Part shown: piece by piece, positions 32,042 through 39,621 of the stretch
Layout: every line of letters begins with the position of its first letter
How positions within the stretch are numbered: the first letter of the stretch is position 1
Assembly (NCBI GenBank): GCA_023393095.1
Contig: JAEWMT010000090.1
Location: 1-41,302, forward strand
Reading direction: 5' to 3'
DNA from: Bacillota bacterium
Lineage (GTDB): Bacteria; Bacillota; Clostridia; Lachnospirales; Lachnospiraceae
DNA length: 41,302 nt
Program-made: the position numbers and the translations under genes
The notes under the pieces: model-generated
Database searches by the model: none
What the model saw: only the letters and a program-made list of their open reading frames with translations
What the model was told of the DNA's origin: nothing

Positions 32042-33238
32042 TTATTTCTCCGGTGCCAAAGTCTTTAACCACTTAACTTTACCACCATCATATGTATTGA
32101 TTGCAACACTCTTAATCGCATTACGATTCTCATCAATTGTAAAGGTACCACCGACACCAGTAAAGGTCATACCAGTCATACCTTTTACTAAGGATGCAGT
32201 ATCTGTACCGCCGCCGTTCTTAGCTGCCTGAACTAACATGTAGATTGCATCATAATATAGAGCTGCACATGCATTTAAGCTTTCTTTACCATATTTATCG
32301 GTATATTTCTCAACAAAATTCTTTACTGCCGGTGCAGTATCTTCTGATGAATAGTGATTTGTGAAGTAGCAATCCTTAAAGTAGTCTTCCAGACCGGAGG
32401 TGTCGGAACCATCCCATCCGTCACCACCCATGATCTTTCCTTTAAAGCCGGCATCTCTAACCTGCTGTACGAATAATGGAACGGTATCAAGGAAGCAAGG
32501 ATAGAATACGAAATCAGCACCAGCCGAAACTGCCTGTGAAGCCTGAGCTGTAAAGTCTGTATCCTTCGTTGTACATTCTCCTGTGTAAACAATATCAATA
32601 CCATTCGCCTTTGCATTCTCTATGAATGCATCCTTAAGCCCATTCGAATAGTCATCATCTTTTGCATAGATAACTGCTGCTTTCTTAGTACCCTGCTCTT
32701 TCGCAAACTGTGCTGCCATCTTACCCTGATAAGGGTCAATAAAGCAATCTCTGAAGATTGTAGGTCCAATTTCGGTTACTTTCTTATTGGTAGCACCTGT
32801 TGCAAGTAATAACATATTCTGCTCTTTTGCGATTTGAGCCATTGGTAATGTAACGGACGAGAAAAATGCACCAACAACTGCTTCCGGAGATTCCGGCTCT
32901 AAGCTGTTGTAAGCATTGACTGCCTGTTTGGAATCACTGGCGTCATCAACAATCTTAACAATCTTAACTTTGATGTCACTATCGCTGGCATTAATCTCTT
33001 CTTCTGCCATTTTAACTGCATTACTTGCACCTTCGCCATAGATGGCGCTGCCACCGGTAATGGTACATACAACTCCGATATTTACTACATTATCTTCTTT
33101 CCCCGAAGATGCAGTCTTTCCAGCTGGAGCTGTTGTTGCTTTTGATGAACTGGTCTTTTCTTCTTTACTGCCGCAGCCTGTTAATAAGGAGCCAACCAAT
33201 GCAGTAGCCAGAACTAATGATAATAATTTTTTTCTCAT
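32042..33238 (-). CDS. livK: Amino acid ABC transporter substrate-binding lipoprotein
   Basis: The 398-residue protein is the extracellular binding component of the Liv/HAAT importer. It has a lipoprotein signal peptide with lipobox LLTGC (lipid on C22), a Ser/Thr/Lys-rich linker, then a type I periplasmic-binding fold: VNIGVVCTITGGSAIYGEGASNAVKMAEEEIN, AVVGAFFSSVTLPMAQIA, TGATNKKVTEIGPTIFRDCFIDPYQG and IMGGDGWDGSD. Ligand residues are of the leucine/isoleucine/valine class type, but its neighbours suggest a D-amino acid, glutamate-related or oxoproline ligand. ATG 33238 follows GGAGGTGG. It is the first gene of the array, downstream of a hairpin-U6 attenuator. The gene symbol denotes family, not proven ligand. 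Confidence 0.9.
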   Translation of the reverse strand: MRKKLLSLVLATALVGSLLTGCGSKEEKTSSSKATTAPAGKTASSGKEDNVVNIGVVCTITGGSAIYGEGASNAVKMAEEEINASDSDIKVKIVKIVDDASDSKQAVNAYNSLEPESPEAVVGAFFSSVTLPMAQIAKEQNMLLLATGATNKKVTEIGPTIFRDCFIDPYQGKMAAQFAKEQGTKKAAVIYAKDDDYSNGLKDAFIENAKANGIDIVYTGECTTKDTDFTAQASQAVSAGADFVFYPCFLDTVPLFVQQVRDAGFKGKIMGGDGWDGSDTSGLEDYFKDCYFTNHYSSEDTAPAVKNFVEKYTDKYGKESLNACAALYYDAIYMLVQAAKNGGGTDTASLVKGMTGMTFTGVGGTFTIDENRNAIKSVAINTYDGGKVKWLKTLAPEK

Positions 33239-33268
33239 AAATATCCACCTCCATATTTTTTGTAAATT

Positions 33269-33337
33269 AAAAAAGGGTTTCAGCCCTTATCAACAACCAC
33301 CGTTTAGGGTAGTTATTGATAAATGTTGAAACCCTTT
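33269..33337 (-). terminator. Attenuator-like terminator in the livK leader
   Basis: On the minus strand an 11-bp lower stem (33272-33282 with 33327-33337) and a 15-bp upper stem (33287-33301 with 33308-33322, with G-U pairs) with a 6-base loop are followed directly by U6 (complement of 33269-33274). It ends about 30 bases before livK and about 100 bases after a good promoter, so it should stop most livK transcription unless read through. The rest of the 487-base gap 33239-33725 holds no gene. Confidence 0.8.
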
Positions 33338-33443
33338 CGTTTCCATCTAATATTCAACTATTATATAAAAAGAAAATATATTATATAAATCTAGAAAGCT
33401 GAACATAGATGCCGAACCATTTATTAAATTGTATTATGGGGTT

Positions 33444-33472
33444 ATTATAGTATGAAAAAGTAAATAATGCAA
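33444..33472 (-). promoter_or_regulatory. Promoter of the livK array
   Basis: TTGCAT (33467-33472) and a perfect TATAAT (33444-33449) are spaced by 17 bases on the minus strand. The leader of about 100 bases between it and the attenuator is AT-rich and has no recognised riboswitch. Confidence 0.7.
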
Positions 33473-33725
33473 CAAAGATTTTTAAAGTTATTTATTTACA
33501 TTATTACCATATTTTTTACTGCCGTGCTATAATATCAATATATTAAGTAACAAAAGCACATACCCAATCATCAATATGATTATTCATATTTATAAATCAA
33601 ATGATATATTTGATTTTTTTCTTATTCGTAAATATAAAGATATCTATCTTGATGTAAGTCATTATTTTTAATATACTTTTAATCTCAATCGTAGCAGTCT
33701 ATCAATAAAAATGAACACTAAGTGT

Positions 33726-35015
33726 TTAACTAATAAGGAATTTCAAAACAAATAACAAGCCAACAACATAAGTTGCTATGGAAACCTCTCTCGGTTTACC
33801 AGTGAGTACCTTCAAGAGTACGTATGAAACTATTCCAAATACAATGCCATCAGAAATACTGTAAGCCAAAGGCATCATGATAATAGTAAAGAAAGCAGGG
33901 ATTGCCTCTGTAAAATCCTCAAAATCTATTTCCTTAATCGGGGATATCATAAATAATCCTACCAAAACAAGGGAGGGTGCCGTAGCAGCCGAGGGTATCA
34001 TGATAAATAATGGGGATAAGAAAAGAGCGATACCGAACATAAATGCAGTTGAAATAGCTGTCAGCCCAGTTCTGCCTCCCTCCGCAACACCAGCTGCACT
34101 CTCTACATAGGTGCATATTGAACTCGTACCGAGACAGGCTCCAACCGTTGTTCCAATCGCATCGGAAAGCAATGCTTCCTTTGCATGAGGCACACGCCCC
34201 TTGTCATCCAATATGCCGGCTTTTGTTGCAACTCCAACCAGAGTTCCCACCGTATCGAACATATCCATAAATAAGAGCGTAAATAGAACAATAAGCATAT
34301 CAACCGAGAAGACTTTCTGCCATTCAAATTTGAAAAATAACGGTTCCAGTGATGGAGGCAGACTGAATATTGCACCGGGGAGCTTTGTAATTCCCAAAGG
34401 CAGGCCTATTAATGTTGATGCAACAATTCCGATTAGAAGTGCTCCCTTCACATTTTTCGCTAAAAAGAATCCCGTAATAATGATTCCTATAATAGCAAGA
34501 AGCGCATCACCCTTTGTAATATCACCCAAGCTAACAATACCAGATTTCGGCCGAACGATTATCTTCGCATTCACCAGTCCTATGAATGATATCAAAAGTC
34601 CAATCCCTACAGAAATAGCTTTCTTTATATTGCTCGGAATGCTGTCTATGATTGCCTCTCTGATATTAAATATTGTAAGTATGATAAAAAGGATACCTTC
34701 CAACAATACAGCAGTCAGTGCAAACTGCCATGTATACCCCATACCGAGCACAATAGTATATGCAAAGTATGCATTTAATCCCATTCCGGGAGCCTGTGCA
34801 AAAGGCAGTCTTGCGTAAAGGCCTGAAATCACAGTCGCTATTAGTGTGGTTAGAGCCGTCGCTGTGAATACCGCACCAAAATTCATCCCGGTCTCTGAAA
34901 GAATCGTGGGATTAACAACAAGAATATATGCCATTGTCATGAACGTTGTAATTCCAGCAATAATTTCAGTTTTTGTATTAGTCCCATTTTCATGAAGTCT
35001 AAAAAATCTATCCAT
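33726..35015 (-). CDS. NCS2-family (AzgA/PbuG-like) purine permease
   Basis: The 429-residue membrane protein is a nucleobase:cation symporter of the AzgA branch, which takes up adenine, guanine and hypoxanthine. Seen: TEIIAGITTFMTMAYILVVNP at the N-terminus, FAQAPGMGLNAYFAYTIVLGMGYTWQFALTAVLLEG (about 70-105), LLFMDMFDTVGTLVGVA and ACLGTSSICTYVESAAGVAEGGRTG. These are the family's substrate-binding helices. ATG 35015 follows AGAAGGAG. It is transcribed alone, with a 9-bp palindrome in its upstream region. I looked for a purine riboswitch and do not see one. Confidence 0.92.
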   Translation of the reverse strand: MDRFFRLHENGTNTKTEIIAGITTFMTMAYILVVNPTILSETGMNFGAVFTATALTTLIATVISGLYARLPFAQAPGMGLNAYFAYTIVLGMGYTWQFALTAVLLEGILFIILTIFNIREAIIDSIPSNIKKAISVGIGLLISFIGLVNAKIIVRPKSGIVSLGDITKGDALLAIIGIIITGFFLAKNVKGALLIGIVASTLIGLPLGITKLPGAIFSLPPSLEPLFFKFEWQKVFSVDMLIVLFTLLFMDMFDTVGTLVGVATKAGILDDKGRVPHAKEALLSDAIGTTVGACLGTSSICTYVESAAGVAEGGRTGLTAISTAFMFGIALFLSPLFIMIPSAATAPSLVLVGLFMISPIKEIDFEDFTEAIPAFFTIIMMPLAYSISDGIVFGIVSYVLLKVLTGKPREVSIATYVVGLLFVLKFLIS

Positions 35016-35050
35016 ATAAGATGCTCCTTCTGTTGTATAACATTATTCTT

Positions 35051-35076
35051 TACGAATTAGTTTAAAGTAATTCGTA
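35051..35076. promoter_or_regulatory. Palindrome upstream of the purine permease
   Basis: TACGAATTA-N8-TAATTCGTA is a perfect 9-bp inverted repeat about 36-61 bases before the permease start. It could be an operator or a leader hairpin. The CGAA cores loosely recall the PurR half-site, but the match is weak. Confidence 0.5.
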
Positions 35077-35160
35077 TGAATAAAAATCGATACAAAAATA
35101 TGTAAAAAGGATTATTCTAGCTAATACAAATTCTCTCCATTGAATTCATTTTAGGACAAC

Positions 35161-35187
35161 AAAAAATGAAGTCTCACGACTTCATTA
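35161..35187 (-). terminator. Terminator of tRNA-Gln
   Basis: AATGAAGTC pairs perfectly with GACTTCATT around a TCAC loop, followed on the minus strand by a run of U. It lies directly 3' of the tRNA. Confidence 0.85.
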
Positions 35188-35195
35188 TTATTTAA

Positions 35196-35267
35196 CTGGG
35201 CTACAAGGATTCGAACCTTGAGATGCTGGAGTCAGAGTCCAGTGCCTTACCGTTTGGCGATAGCCCA
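35196..35267 (-). tRNA. tRNA-Gln (CTG anticodon)
   Basis: Seventy-two bases fold into a full cloverleaf on the minus strand. The acceptor stem is TGGGCTA/TAGCCCA with discriminator G, the anticodon stem CTGGA/TCCAG holds anticodon CTG (complement at 35233-35235), and the T arm is CAAGG-TTCGAAT-CCTTG. CCA is not encoded. It marks the border between the core genes on the left and the AT-rich accessory segment on the right. Confidence 0.93.
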
Positions 35268-35346
35268 ATGTGAAACCATTGATTTTACTAGTTTTTCTCA
35301 ATCTAATACTAGATTTTTTCGTTTTGAGGGCGCTAGATTGAAATCT

Positions 35347-35375
35347 AGTATATCATATAAATTTTATTATAACAA
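35347..35375 (-). promoter_or_regulatory. Promoter of tRNA-Gln
   Basis: TTGTTA (35370-35375) and TATACT (35347-35352) with a 17-base spacer on the minus strand. Just downstream, an 11-bp perfect inverted repeat (35306-35316 with 35341-35351) lies in the leader before the tRNA. Confidence 0.55.
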
Positions 35376-35390
35376 TACTTATTATAACAA

Positions 35391-35419
35391 AAAAGGATAC
35401 CGTACATTAACGGTATCCT
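35391..35419 (-). terminator. Terminator of the membrane-protein pair
   Basis: AGGATACCGT pairs perfectly with ACGGTATCCT over 10 bp, followed on the minus strand by TTTTTTG. It lies 15 bases after the stop at 35434. Confidence 0.9.
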
Positions 35420-35433
35420 CCTTGTATTATATA

Positions 35434-35952
35434 TTATAATGTTCTTCCAAACCATGAACAATCTCTAAAACGAACTGGTTGTTCTTTTTGATAAATATCA
35501 ACATATCTAATTTTAATGCTAATATCTTTTAGAATGGTTCGAATAGCCACCAACTCACTATCGTATTCTGGTTCATATTTTATTATAATAATTTCCTTAT
35601 TTGGTGCAATAACCCTTTCTTCAATATTTTCAACAAAATCTACGAAATTCTGAAGCTTTACGATTCCATGATTTTTAATTTGAAATTCATTAGGTATTAA
35701 TTCAATTAATGAATTAGTCTTATCTTTATTATTACTACATAATATTTCTTTAATTATTGCTGGCCCTACTCCATTGTTTTGTGTCTTTATGTGAATATCA
35801 TACTCATAATCACCAAATATTATATTTAATAATGGTTTAACACTATTTCTATTATGAATTTTCTGGGAATGATAAGTTATCAACGAGATTGCTACTGCTG
35901 CTAATAATAATATTATAGAAGATATCGTTGTTATAATCTCAAAAAAATCCAT
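35434..35952 (-). CDS. Unrecognised single-pass membrane protein
   Basis: From ATG 35952 the protein has 172 residues. One membrane segment (about 5-27, IITTISSIILLLAAVAISLITYH) is followed by a basic stretch and then a beta-rich domain with NNGVGPAIIKEI and later repeated I/V strands. It is probably anchored with the domain inside. The frame continues to GTG 35973, but GGAG lies within that extension. It follows another membrane protein with no gap to speak of and ends at a strong terminator. No family is recognised; the type is common in mobile elements of Firmicutes and Bacteroidetes. Confidence 0.7.
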   Translation of the reverse strand: MDFFEIITTISSIILLLAAVAISLITYHSQKIHNRNSVKPLLNIIFGDYEYDIHIKTQNNGVGPAIIKEILCSNNKDKTNSLIELIPNEFQIKNHGIVKLQNFVDFVENIEERVIAPNKEIIIIKYEPEYDSELVAIRTILKDISIKIRYVDIYQKEQPVRFRDCSWFGRTL

Positions 35953-35969
35953 TAATTCTACTCCTTTAT

Positions 35970-36626
35970 TCACATTTTTTCACAACTATATTTTTCTTTT
36001 AATATTTCGCAAACTTCTTTTATTTTATAATTTTCAATTTTGTTTCCATGAATAAATTTATCATATAATTCAATAGTTTCTTTTCTTAATTGTGATGAAT
36101 TATAGATACCCGTTTTCACTTCACTGTTTACCCTATTCCATTCTAGTTTTAAATATATTTGTAAATGATTTATTAGTAAATTTGCTTTTAATTGAGCTTC
36201 TTCAAATCTTTTGTTCTTAATATCACGGTTAACATCATTAATAATATTTATAATTACAGCATCTATATCACCCATAAAGTTTAAATATAATTTTAAAAGT
36301 GTTGATTTTTCATTAAGTTTAGTGATAATTTCTGGCTTAATTGTATGGAAAATTCCTGATGCAGTAACATCATAAATTAATGATAGATATTCAGCTGAAA
36401 CATCTCTTATTTTTGACATCCAATCTACTCTTTTATCGGTGATATAAGTAATATTAAGTCTTTTTTCTTCTGAATCCTGTTCTGCACTTATATGCATTAT
36501 CTCTCTTTTGGTATTTGAATTAAGAGTCTTGTTTGTTACGATATATAAAAAAAATCCACCAACGAATGCACCTAATAAAGTACATAAAGAAGCTATTAGC
36601 CCAAGTACGCCTGCTTCAATAGTCAT
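35970..36626 (-). CDS. Unrecognised membrane protein with helical cytoplasmic domain
   Basis: The 218-residue protein has an N-terminal membrane segment (about 6-30, GVLGLIASLCTLLGAFVGGFFLYIV) and then about 185 mainly helical, charged residues (for example DKRVDWMSKIRDVSAEYLSLIYDV and NDVNRDIKNKRFEEAQLKANLLINHLQ), likely cytoplasmic. ATG 36626 follows AAAGGGGGAG. It is the first gene of a two-gene unit with the next membrane protein; the small spacing suggests a complex. No catalytic motif is visible. It lies beside an XRE-ImmA/PIN pair and a resolvase in an accessory region. Confidence 0.7.
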   Translation of the reverse strand: MTIEAGVLGLIASLCTLLGAFVGGFFLYIVTNKTLNSNTKREIMHISAEQDSEEKRLNITYITDKRVDWMSKIRDVSAEYLSLIYDVTASGIFHTIKPEIITKLNEKSTLLKLYLNFMGDIDAVIINIINDVNRDIKNKRFEEAQLKANLLINHLQIYLKLEWNRVNSEVKTGIYNSSQLRKETIELYDKFIHGNKIENYKIKEVCEILKEKYSCEKM

Positions 36627-36704
36627 TTTGACTCCCCCTTTTAACTTTAATAGGATAATTTTACCTCTTATTCGACAAGAAGTAAATATAGTATTCTATA
36701 TAAC

Positions 36705-36726
36705 AAAAGACCCTATCGGGTCTTTT
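36705..36726 (-). terminator. Terminator after the DUF4411 gene
   Basis: AAAAGACCC pairs with GGGTCTTTT around a short TATC loop, followed by TTTTGTTAT on the minus strand, nine bases after the stop at 36735. Confidence 0.85.
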
Positions 36727-36734
36727 GAAATTTA

Positions 36735-37316
36735 TCATATCACTGCTTGCAACTCATTTCGTTCTTCAAGATATGATTCCAATGAAATTGGACATAATAA
36801 TCGTGTACATATAAACACCCCTTCGTATTCTTCCCTTCCATTATGTATATTCCTTAACAATTTATAAAAATTATCTCTATTCATATAAGGAACTCCTAAA
36901 GTAGCAGCAATATTAGGAATTTTTTCAGAATTTTCTTTTTCTCCTTCTGCCGTTACTACTACTCCATTTACAACTTTACCCTTTGCTACTATCATAGCAT
37001 CTGCTTCAGGTGTACCATTACGTAAACTTTTTTCTTTAATTCCTTCTCTAAACTTCTTACTTTTAAATATCTCTCTTATATAAAATCCTTCTTCATTTAA
37101 GGGCTTCAAGAAATACTTTTTATGCTCTTTTAACCACTGACCGATTTCATCTTTTTTTCCCCATGTACCTTCCATTTCACAATAAACTTCATCGATAGAT
37201 ATGATTTTACCTTCTTTCATCCCATTTGACCATGGCATCCAGATATCTGGGAATACATCCATTGAAAAATTTCTAAAAGTCATCGAAAATATATTATTAT
37301 CAACTACGTATATCAT
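36735..37316 (-). CDS. DUF4411 family PIN-like protein, putative toxin
   Basis: The 193-residue protein starts MIYVVDNNIFSMTFRNF, with the first acidic residue of a PIN-type nuclease (D5), a mid-region ISIDEVYCEME, and TPEADAMIVAKG followed by VVVTAEGEKEN, the other acidic positions. DUF4411 proteins are PIN-fold and are often encoded next to XRE-ImmA/IrrE proteins. Its ATG overlaps the stop of that gene by four bases (ATGA), so the two are coupled. A ribonuclease toxin is the likely role; activity is inferred from the fold. Confidence 0.8.
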   Translation of the reverse strand: MIYVVDNNIFSMTFRNFSMDVFPDIWMPWSNGMKEGKIISIDEVYCEMEGTWGKKDEIGQWLKEHKKYFLKPLNEEGFYIREIFKSKKFREGIKEKSLRNGTPEADAMIVAKGKVVNGVVVTAEGEKENSEKIPNIAATLGVPYMNRDNFYKLLRNIHNGREEYEGVFICTRLLCPISLESYLEERNELQAVI

Positions 37317-38479
37317 AACGAACCCCATCCCTTCTTAGTGGCTATGGTTTTCAGTGATGGTATTTTCATATTAAGGTATTTTGATAATTGAGTAATTGAT
37401 ATTTTCTTTTGATAGTAACTTCCGAAAGTAAGCCTAAGATATCGTTCACCTAAATATGCCATTTGAGTATTATAATAATTTCCATGACTACTTTTATCAT
37501 CAGATTTTGTTTCAATAAATCGGATATAATCCTTAAGGTATTCATCTCTTAAGTCGTAGTAATCATCTTGTGTTATATAGTCCTTATCCAAAAACTTTCT
37601 TAATATTACCTCTCTACTAACACAATAATGCGATGCTAATTTATCAACTAATGGTTCACTAAAAAACTTACCACTAATATTTGATTCAAAGTCTTTATTT
37701 GGAACGAGAAATTCAGCAGCAAACTTATTACAGTTAACTTCAATTATTTCATCTGACTCGTTATAGTAATTTGCATTTTTAGGGTCTTTAAATAAATCCA
37801 ATCCACTAGTCTTATATAATAAATGATACACTTCATGAAACAAAGTAAATATTTGCCTTGATAGTGAAAAAGAATTATTGATATATATTATCGGAAATTC
37901 CGAGTCATACAAACAAAACCCAGATATTCCTTCATCTTTAAAAGCCGCCTTAAATACGTAAATGCCTACTTGATAAAAACTCTCTCTCCATAATTCAAAA
38001 GCATTATCATAACGTTTGACTTTCTTTTGGTCTTCCAAGCTAACATTAAGAACATCTCTAAGTTTTTTAGCCACAGACTTTATATCAAAACAATTGAATT
38101 CTTCTTTCCTAATTTTATGTATCCGTTTATTTTCATTATCATTTAACTCATAAAGATTAAGTTGCATAACTCTAGCTTCATCTAATAATTTGACTAGATT
38201 CCGAGAGAATAAAAGCTCCATATTAGTGGGAAGCGTTCTGCAAGAAGTTACAATACTTTTCAATACAGGCGGTTCAGGAAAGAAAAAAATAGCAACGGGT
38301 TTTCGATATAAGTTACACAAATCTTTTAGCTGAGAGTAGGTAGGAAAATCATCTCCTTTTTCCCAAGCTGTTATATTAACAGTACCAAACTTATCTATGG
38401 CATCATCAAGAGAAGTTCCACTTTCCTCCCTAGCCCAAACCAACATATTTGGATTGATATAAGTCATTTTTTCAGCCAT
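37313..38479 (-). CDS. XRE-type HTH plus ImmA/IrrE metallopeptidase
   Basis: The 388-residue protein joins an N-terminal helix-turn-helix-like domain (about 8-65, WAREESGTSLDDAIDKFG and FPTYSQLKDLCNLYRKPVAIFFFPEPP) to a COG2856 ImmA/IrrE zinc peptidase: FTLFHEVYHLLYKT has HExxH, and VNCNKFAAEFLVP supplies the third ligand. Relatives in ICEBs1 and Deinococcus cleave repressors to activate gene sets. Fused forms next to PIN genes are predicted toxin-antitoxin modules. ATG 38479 follows AAAGGAG and a promoter at 38502-38530. Confidence 0.86.
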   Translation of the reverse strand: MAEKMTYINPNMLVWAREESGTSLDDAIDKFGTVNITAWEKGDDFPTYSQLKDLCNLYRKPVAIFFFPEPPVLKSIVTSCRTLPTNMELLFSRNLVKLLDEARVMQLNLYELNDNENKRIHKIRKEEFNCFDIKSVAKKLRDVLNVSLEDQKKVKRYDNAFELWRESFYQVGIYVFKAAFKDEGISGFCLYDSEFPIIYINNSFSLSRQIFTLFHEVYHLLYKTSGLDLFKDPKNANYYNESDEIIEVNCNKFAAEFLVPNKDFESNISGKFFSEPLVDKLASHYCVSREVILRKFLDKDYITQDDYYDLRDEYLKDYIRFIETKSDDKSSHGNYYNTQMAYLGERYLRLTFGSYYQKKISITQLSKYLNMKIPSLKTIATKKGWGSL

Positions 38480-38501
38480 ACTATCATCTCCTTTATAACA
38501 A

Positions 38502-38530
38502 ATACTACCACTTTATTCCAATTTTTGCAA
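38502..38530 (-). promoter_or_regulatory. Promoter of the XRE-ImmA/DUF4411 operon
   Basis: TTGCAA (38525-38530) and TAGTAT (38502-38507) with a 17-base spacer on the minus strand. Confidence 0.6.
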
Positions 38531-38691
38531 TTATTAATGTGTTGGACATTCGAATTCAATACTTATTAATATCTCTCGTAAAGAATTTAAATGTTATCGT
38601 ATCATCCCAGATTATTTGTGTATCAAAAAAAATCAGCTATATACCTTATGCGTCGCCATAATTCAAGTAAAAGTGTTAATATCCCCGTAGT

Positions 38692-38718
38692 AAAAAAGGA
38701 TACTCCATCGAGTATCCT
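38692..38718 (-). terminator. Terminator after the resolvase operon
   Basis: AGGATACTC pairs perfectly with GAGTATCCT around CATC, followed by a U-run on the minus strand, 17 bases after the stop at 38736. The remaining part of the gap 38480-38735 has the next gene's promoter and nothing else recognised. Confidence 0.88.
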
Positions 38719-38735
38719 CATTATGTGAATTTATA

Positions 38736-38981
38736 TTAAACACTTCTCTTTAAGCTACCATCCTTAATCCACTGTTCCTCACACTTCATATTCTTTCTGT
38801 ATGAACCTATTAGCCAGCCAGTTATTATTATGTACAAAACAATTCTGTCGACAAATACCGAAGCTAATACCATCCAGAATATATACCATAACAATCTTGT
38901 TTTCTTACTTTCTTGATATTCTTGAAATTGTTTCGGGGTCATATTAAAAGGTTCGCAATATCTTTGATTATTATTCTGCAT
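38736..38981 (-). CDS. Small membrane protein of unknown function
   Basis: The 81-residue protein has a polar N-terminus with a short helical motif (MTPKQFQEYQESKK) and two adjoining hydrophobic stretches (about 31-60, LWYIFWMVLASVFVDRIVLYIIITGWLIG), with a basic C-terminus. It starts one base after the resolvase stop, with AAAAGAGG inside the end of that gene, so it is co-translated with it. No family is recognised. Its coupling to a resolvase suggests element cargo or an accessory factor. Confidence 0.65.
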   Translation of the reverse strand: MQNNNQRYCEPFNMTPKQFQEYQESKKTRLLWYIFWMVLASVFVDRIVLYIIITGWLIGSYRKNMKCEEQWIKDGSLKRSV

Positions 38982-38982
38982 A

Positions 38983-39579
38983 CTATTTAACCTCTTTTCC
39001 TTCGTATTTTACATTCCTTTGTATTCTTTTTGCTCTTATCATTGTACTCTTAGAAATACCAGTAATCTCTTCAACTTGTTTATATGTCATTGTATCTAAT
39101 AAGAACAACGCATGTTGTATTTGCTTCTTACTATATGTTTTAGGTCTACCTTCTTTAAAATCAGGCTTCAATCGAGCAATAGCCTTTCCTTCTTGTGTTC
39201 GTTCGACTATCATATCTCGTTCAAATTGAGCAAAACTTAATAGTATATTTCTCATTAGAGTACTGACAGATGAATTATCTAATATCCCTAAATTCGCTAC
39301 ATCAACCTTAATATCTCTATCAATTAATATTGTTATTAATTCACTAGCCTGTGAAACGCTCCTTGCAAATCGGTCTAACTTTGCAACTACCAGCGTATCC
39401 CCTTGTCCTATTTTCTTTAGGAGCTTATCAAATTCTGGTCTATCCATTTTTGTTCCAGTAAAACTATCAGTATAGATTTCAGTTGCTCCATGCTCCTTTA
39501 AAATATTTAATTGTACTTCCAGACCGTTTCCGTCTTTTGCCTGACCTTTGGTACTTACTCTTGCATATCCATAAATCAT
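38983..39579 (-). CDS. Serine recombinase (resolvase/invertase family)
   Basis: The 198-residue protein is a small serine recombinase. The catalytic serine is S9 in YARVSTKGQ, the active-site arginines lie in VAKLDRFARS, and the E helix is SFAQFERDMIVERTQEG. A Hin-like helix-turn-helix at the C-terminus (MTYKQVEEITGISKSTMIRAKR) binds DNA. Such enzymes resolve cointegrates or invert segments. ATG 39579 follows AGAGGTG. The promoter at 39642-39670 is flanked by an inverted repeat that may be its crossover or operator site. Confidence 0.92.
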   Translation of the reverse strand: MIYGYARVSTKGQAKDGNGLEVQLNILKEHGATEIYTDSFTGTKMDRPEFDKLLKKIGQGDTLVVAKLDRFARSVSQASELITILIDRDIKVDVANLGILDNSSVSTLMRNILLSFAQFERDMIVERTQEGKAIARLKPDFKEGRPKTYSKKQIQHALFLLDTMTYKQVEEITGISKSTMIRAKRIQRNVKYEGKEVK

Positions 39580-39621
39580 TATTTACACCTCTTTCTCATT
39601 CGCACTTGTGACTCTAAGTTA

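Noticed and set aside
33338..33437. Leader peptide ahead of the livK attenuator
   Set aside because: A nine-codon frame (MVRHLCSAF) exists, but it has no ribosome site and no run of a regulatory amino acid.
35016..35160. Purine riboswitch upstream of the NCS2 permease
   Set aside because: The conserved loop and junction sequences of purine aptamers are not seen; only a palindrome is present.
35196..35267. Integration of an island at the tRNA-Gln 3' end
   Set aside because: The 3' end points to the core genes on the left, no copy of the tRNA end was noticed to the right, and no tyrosine integrase is present.
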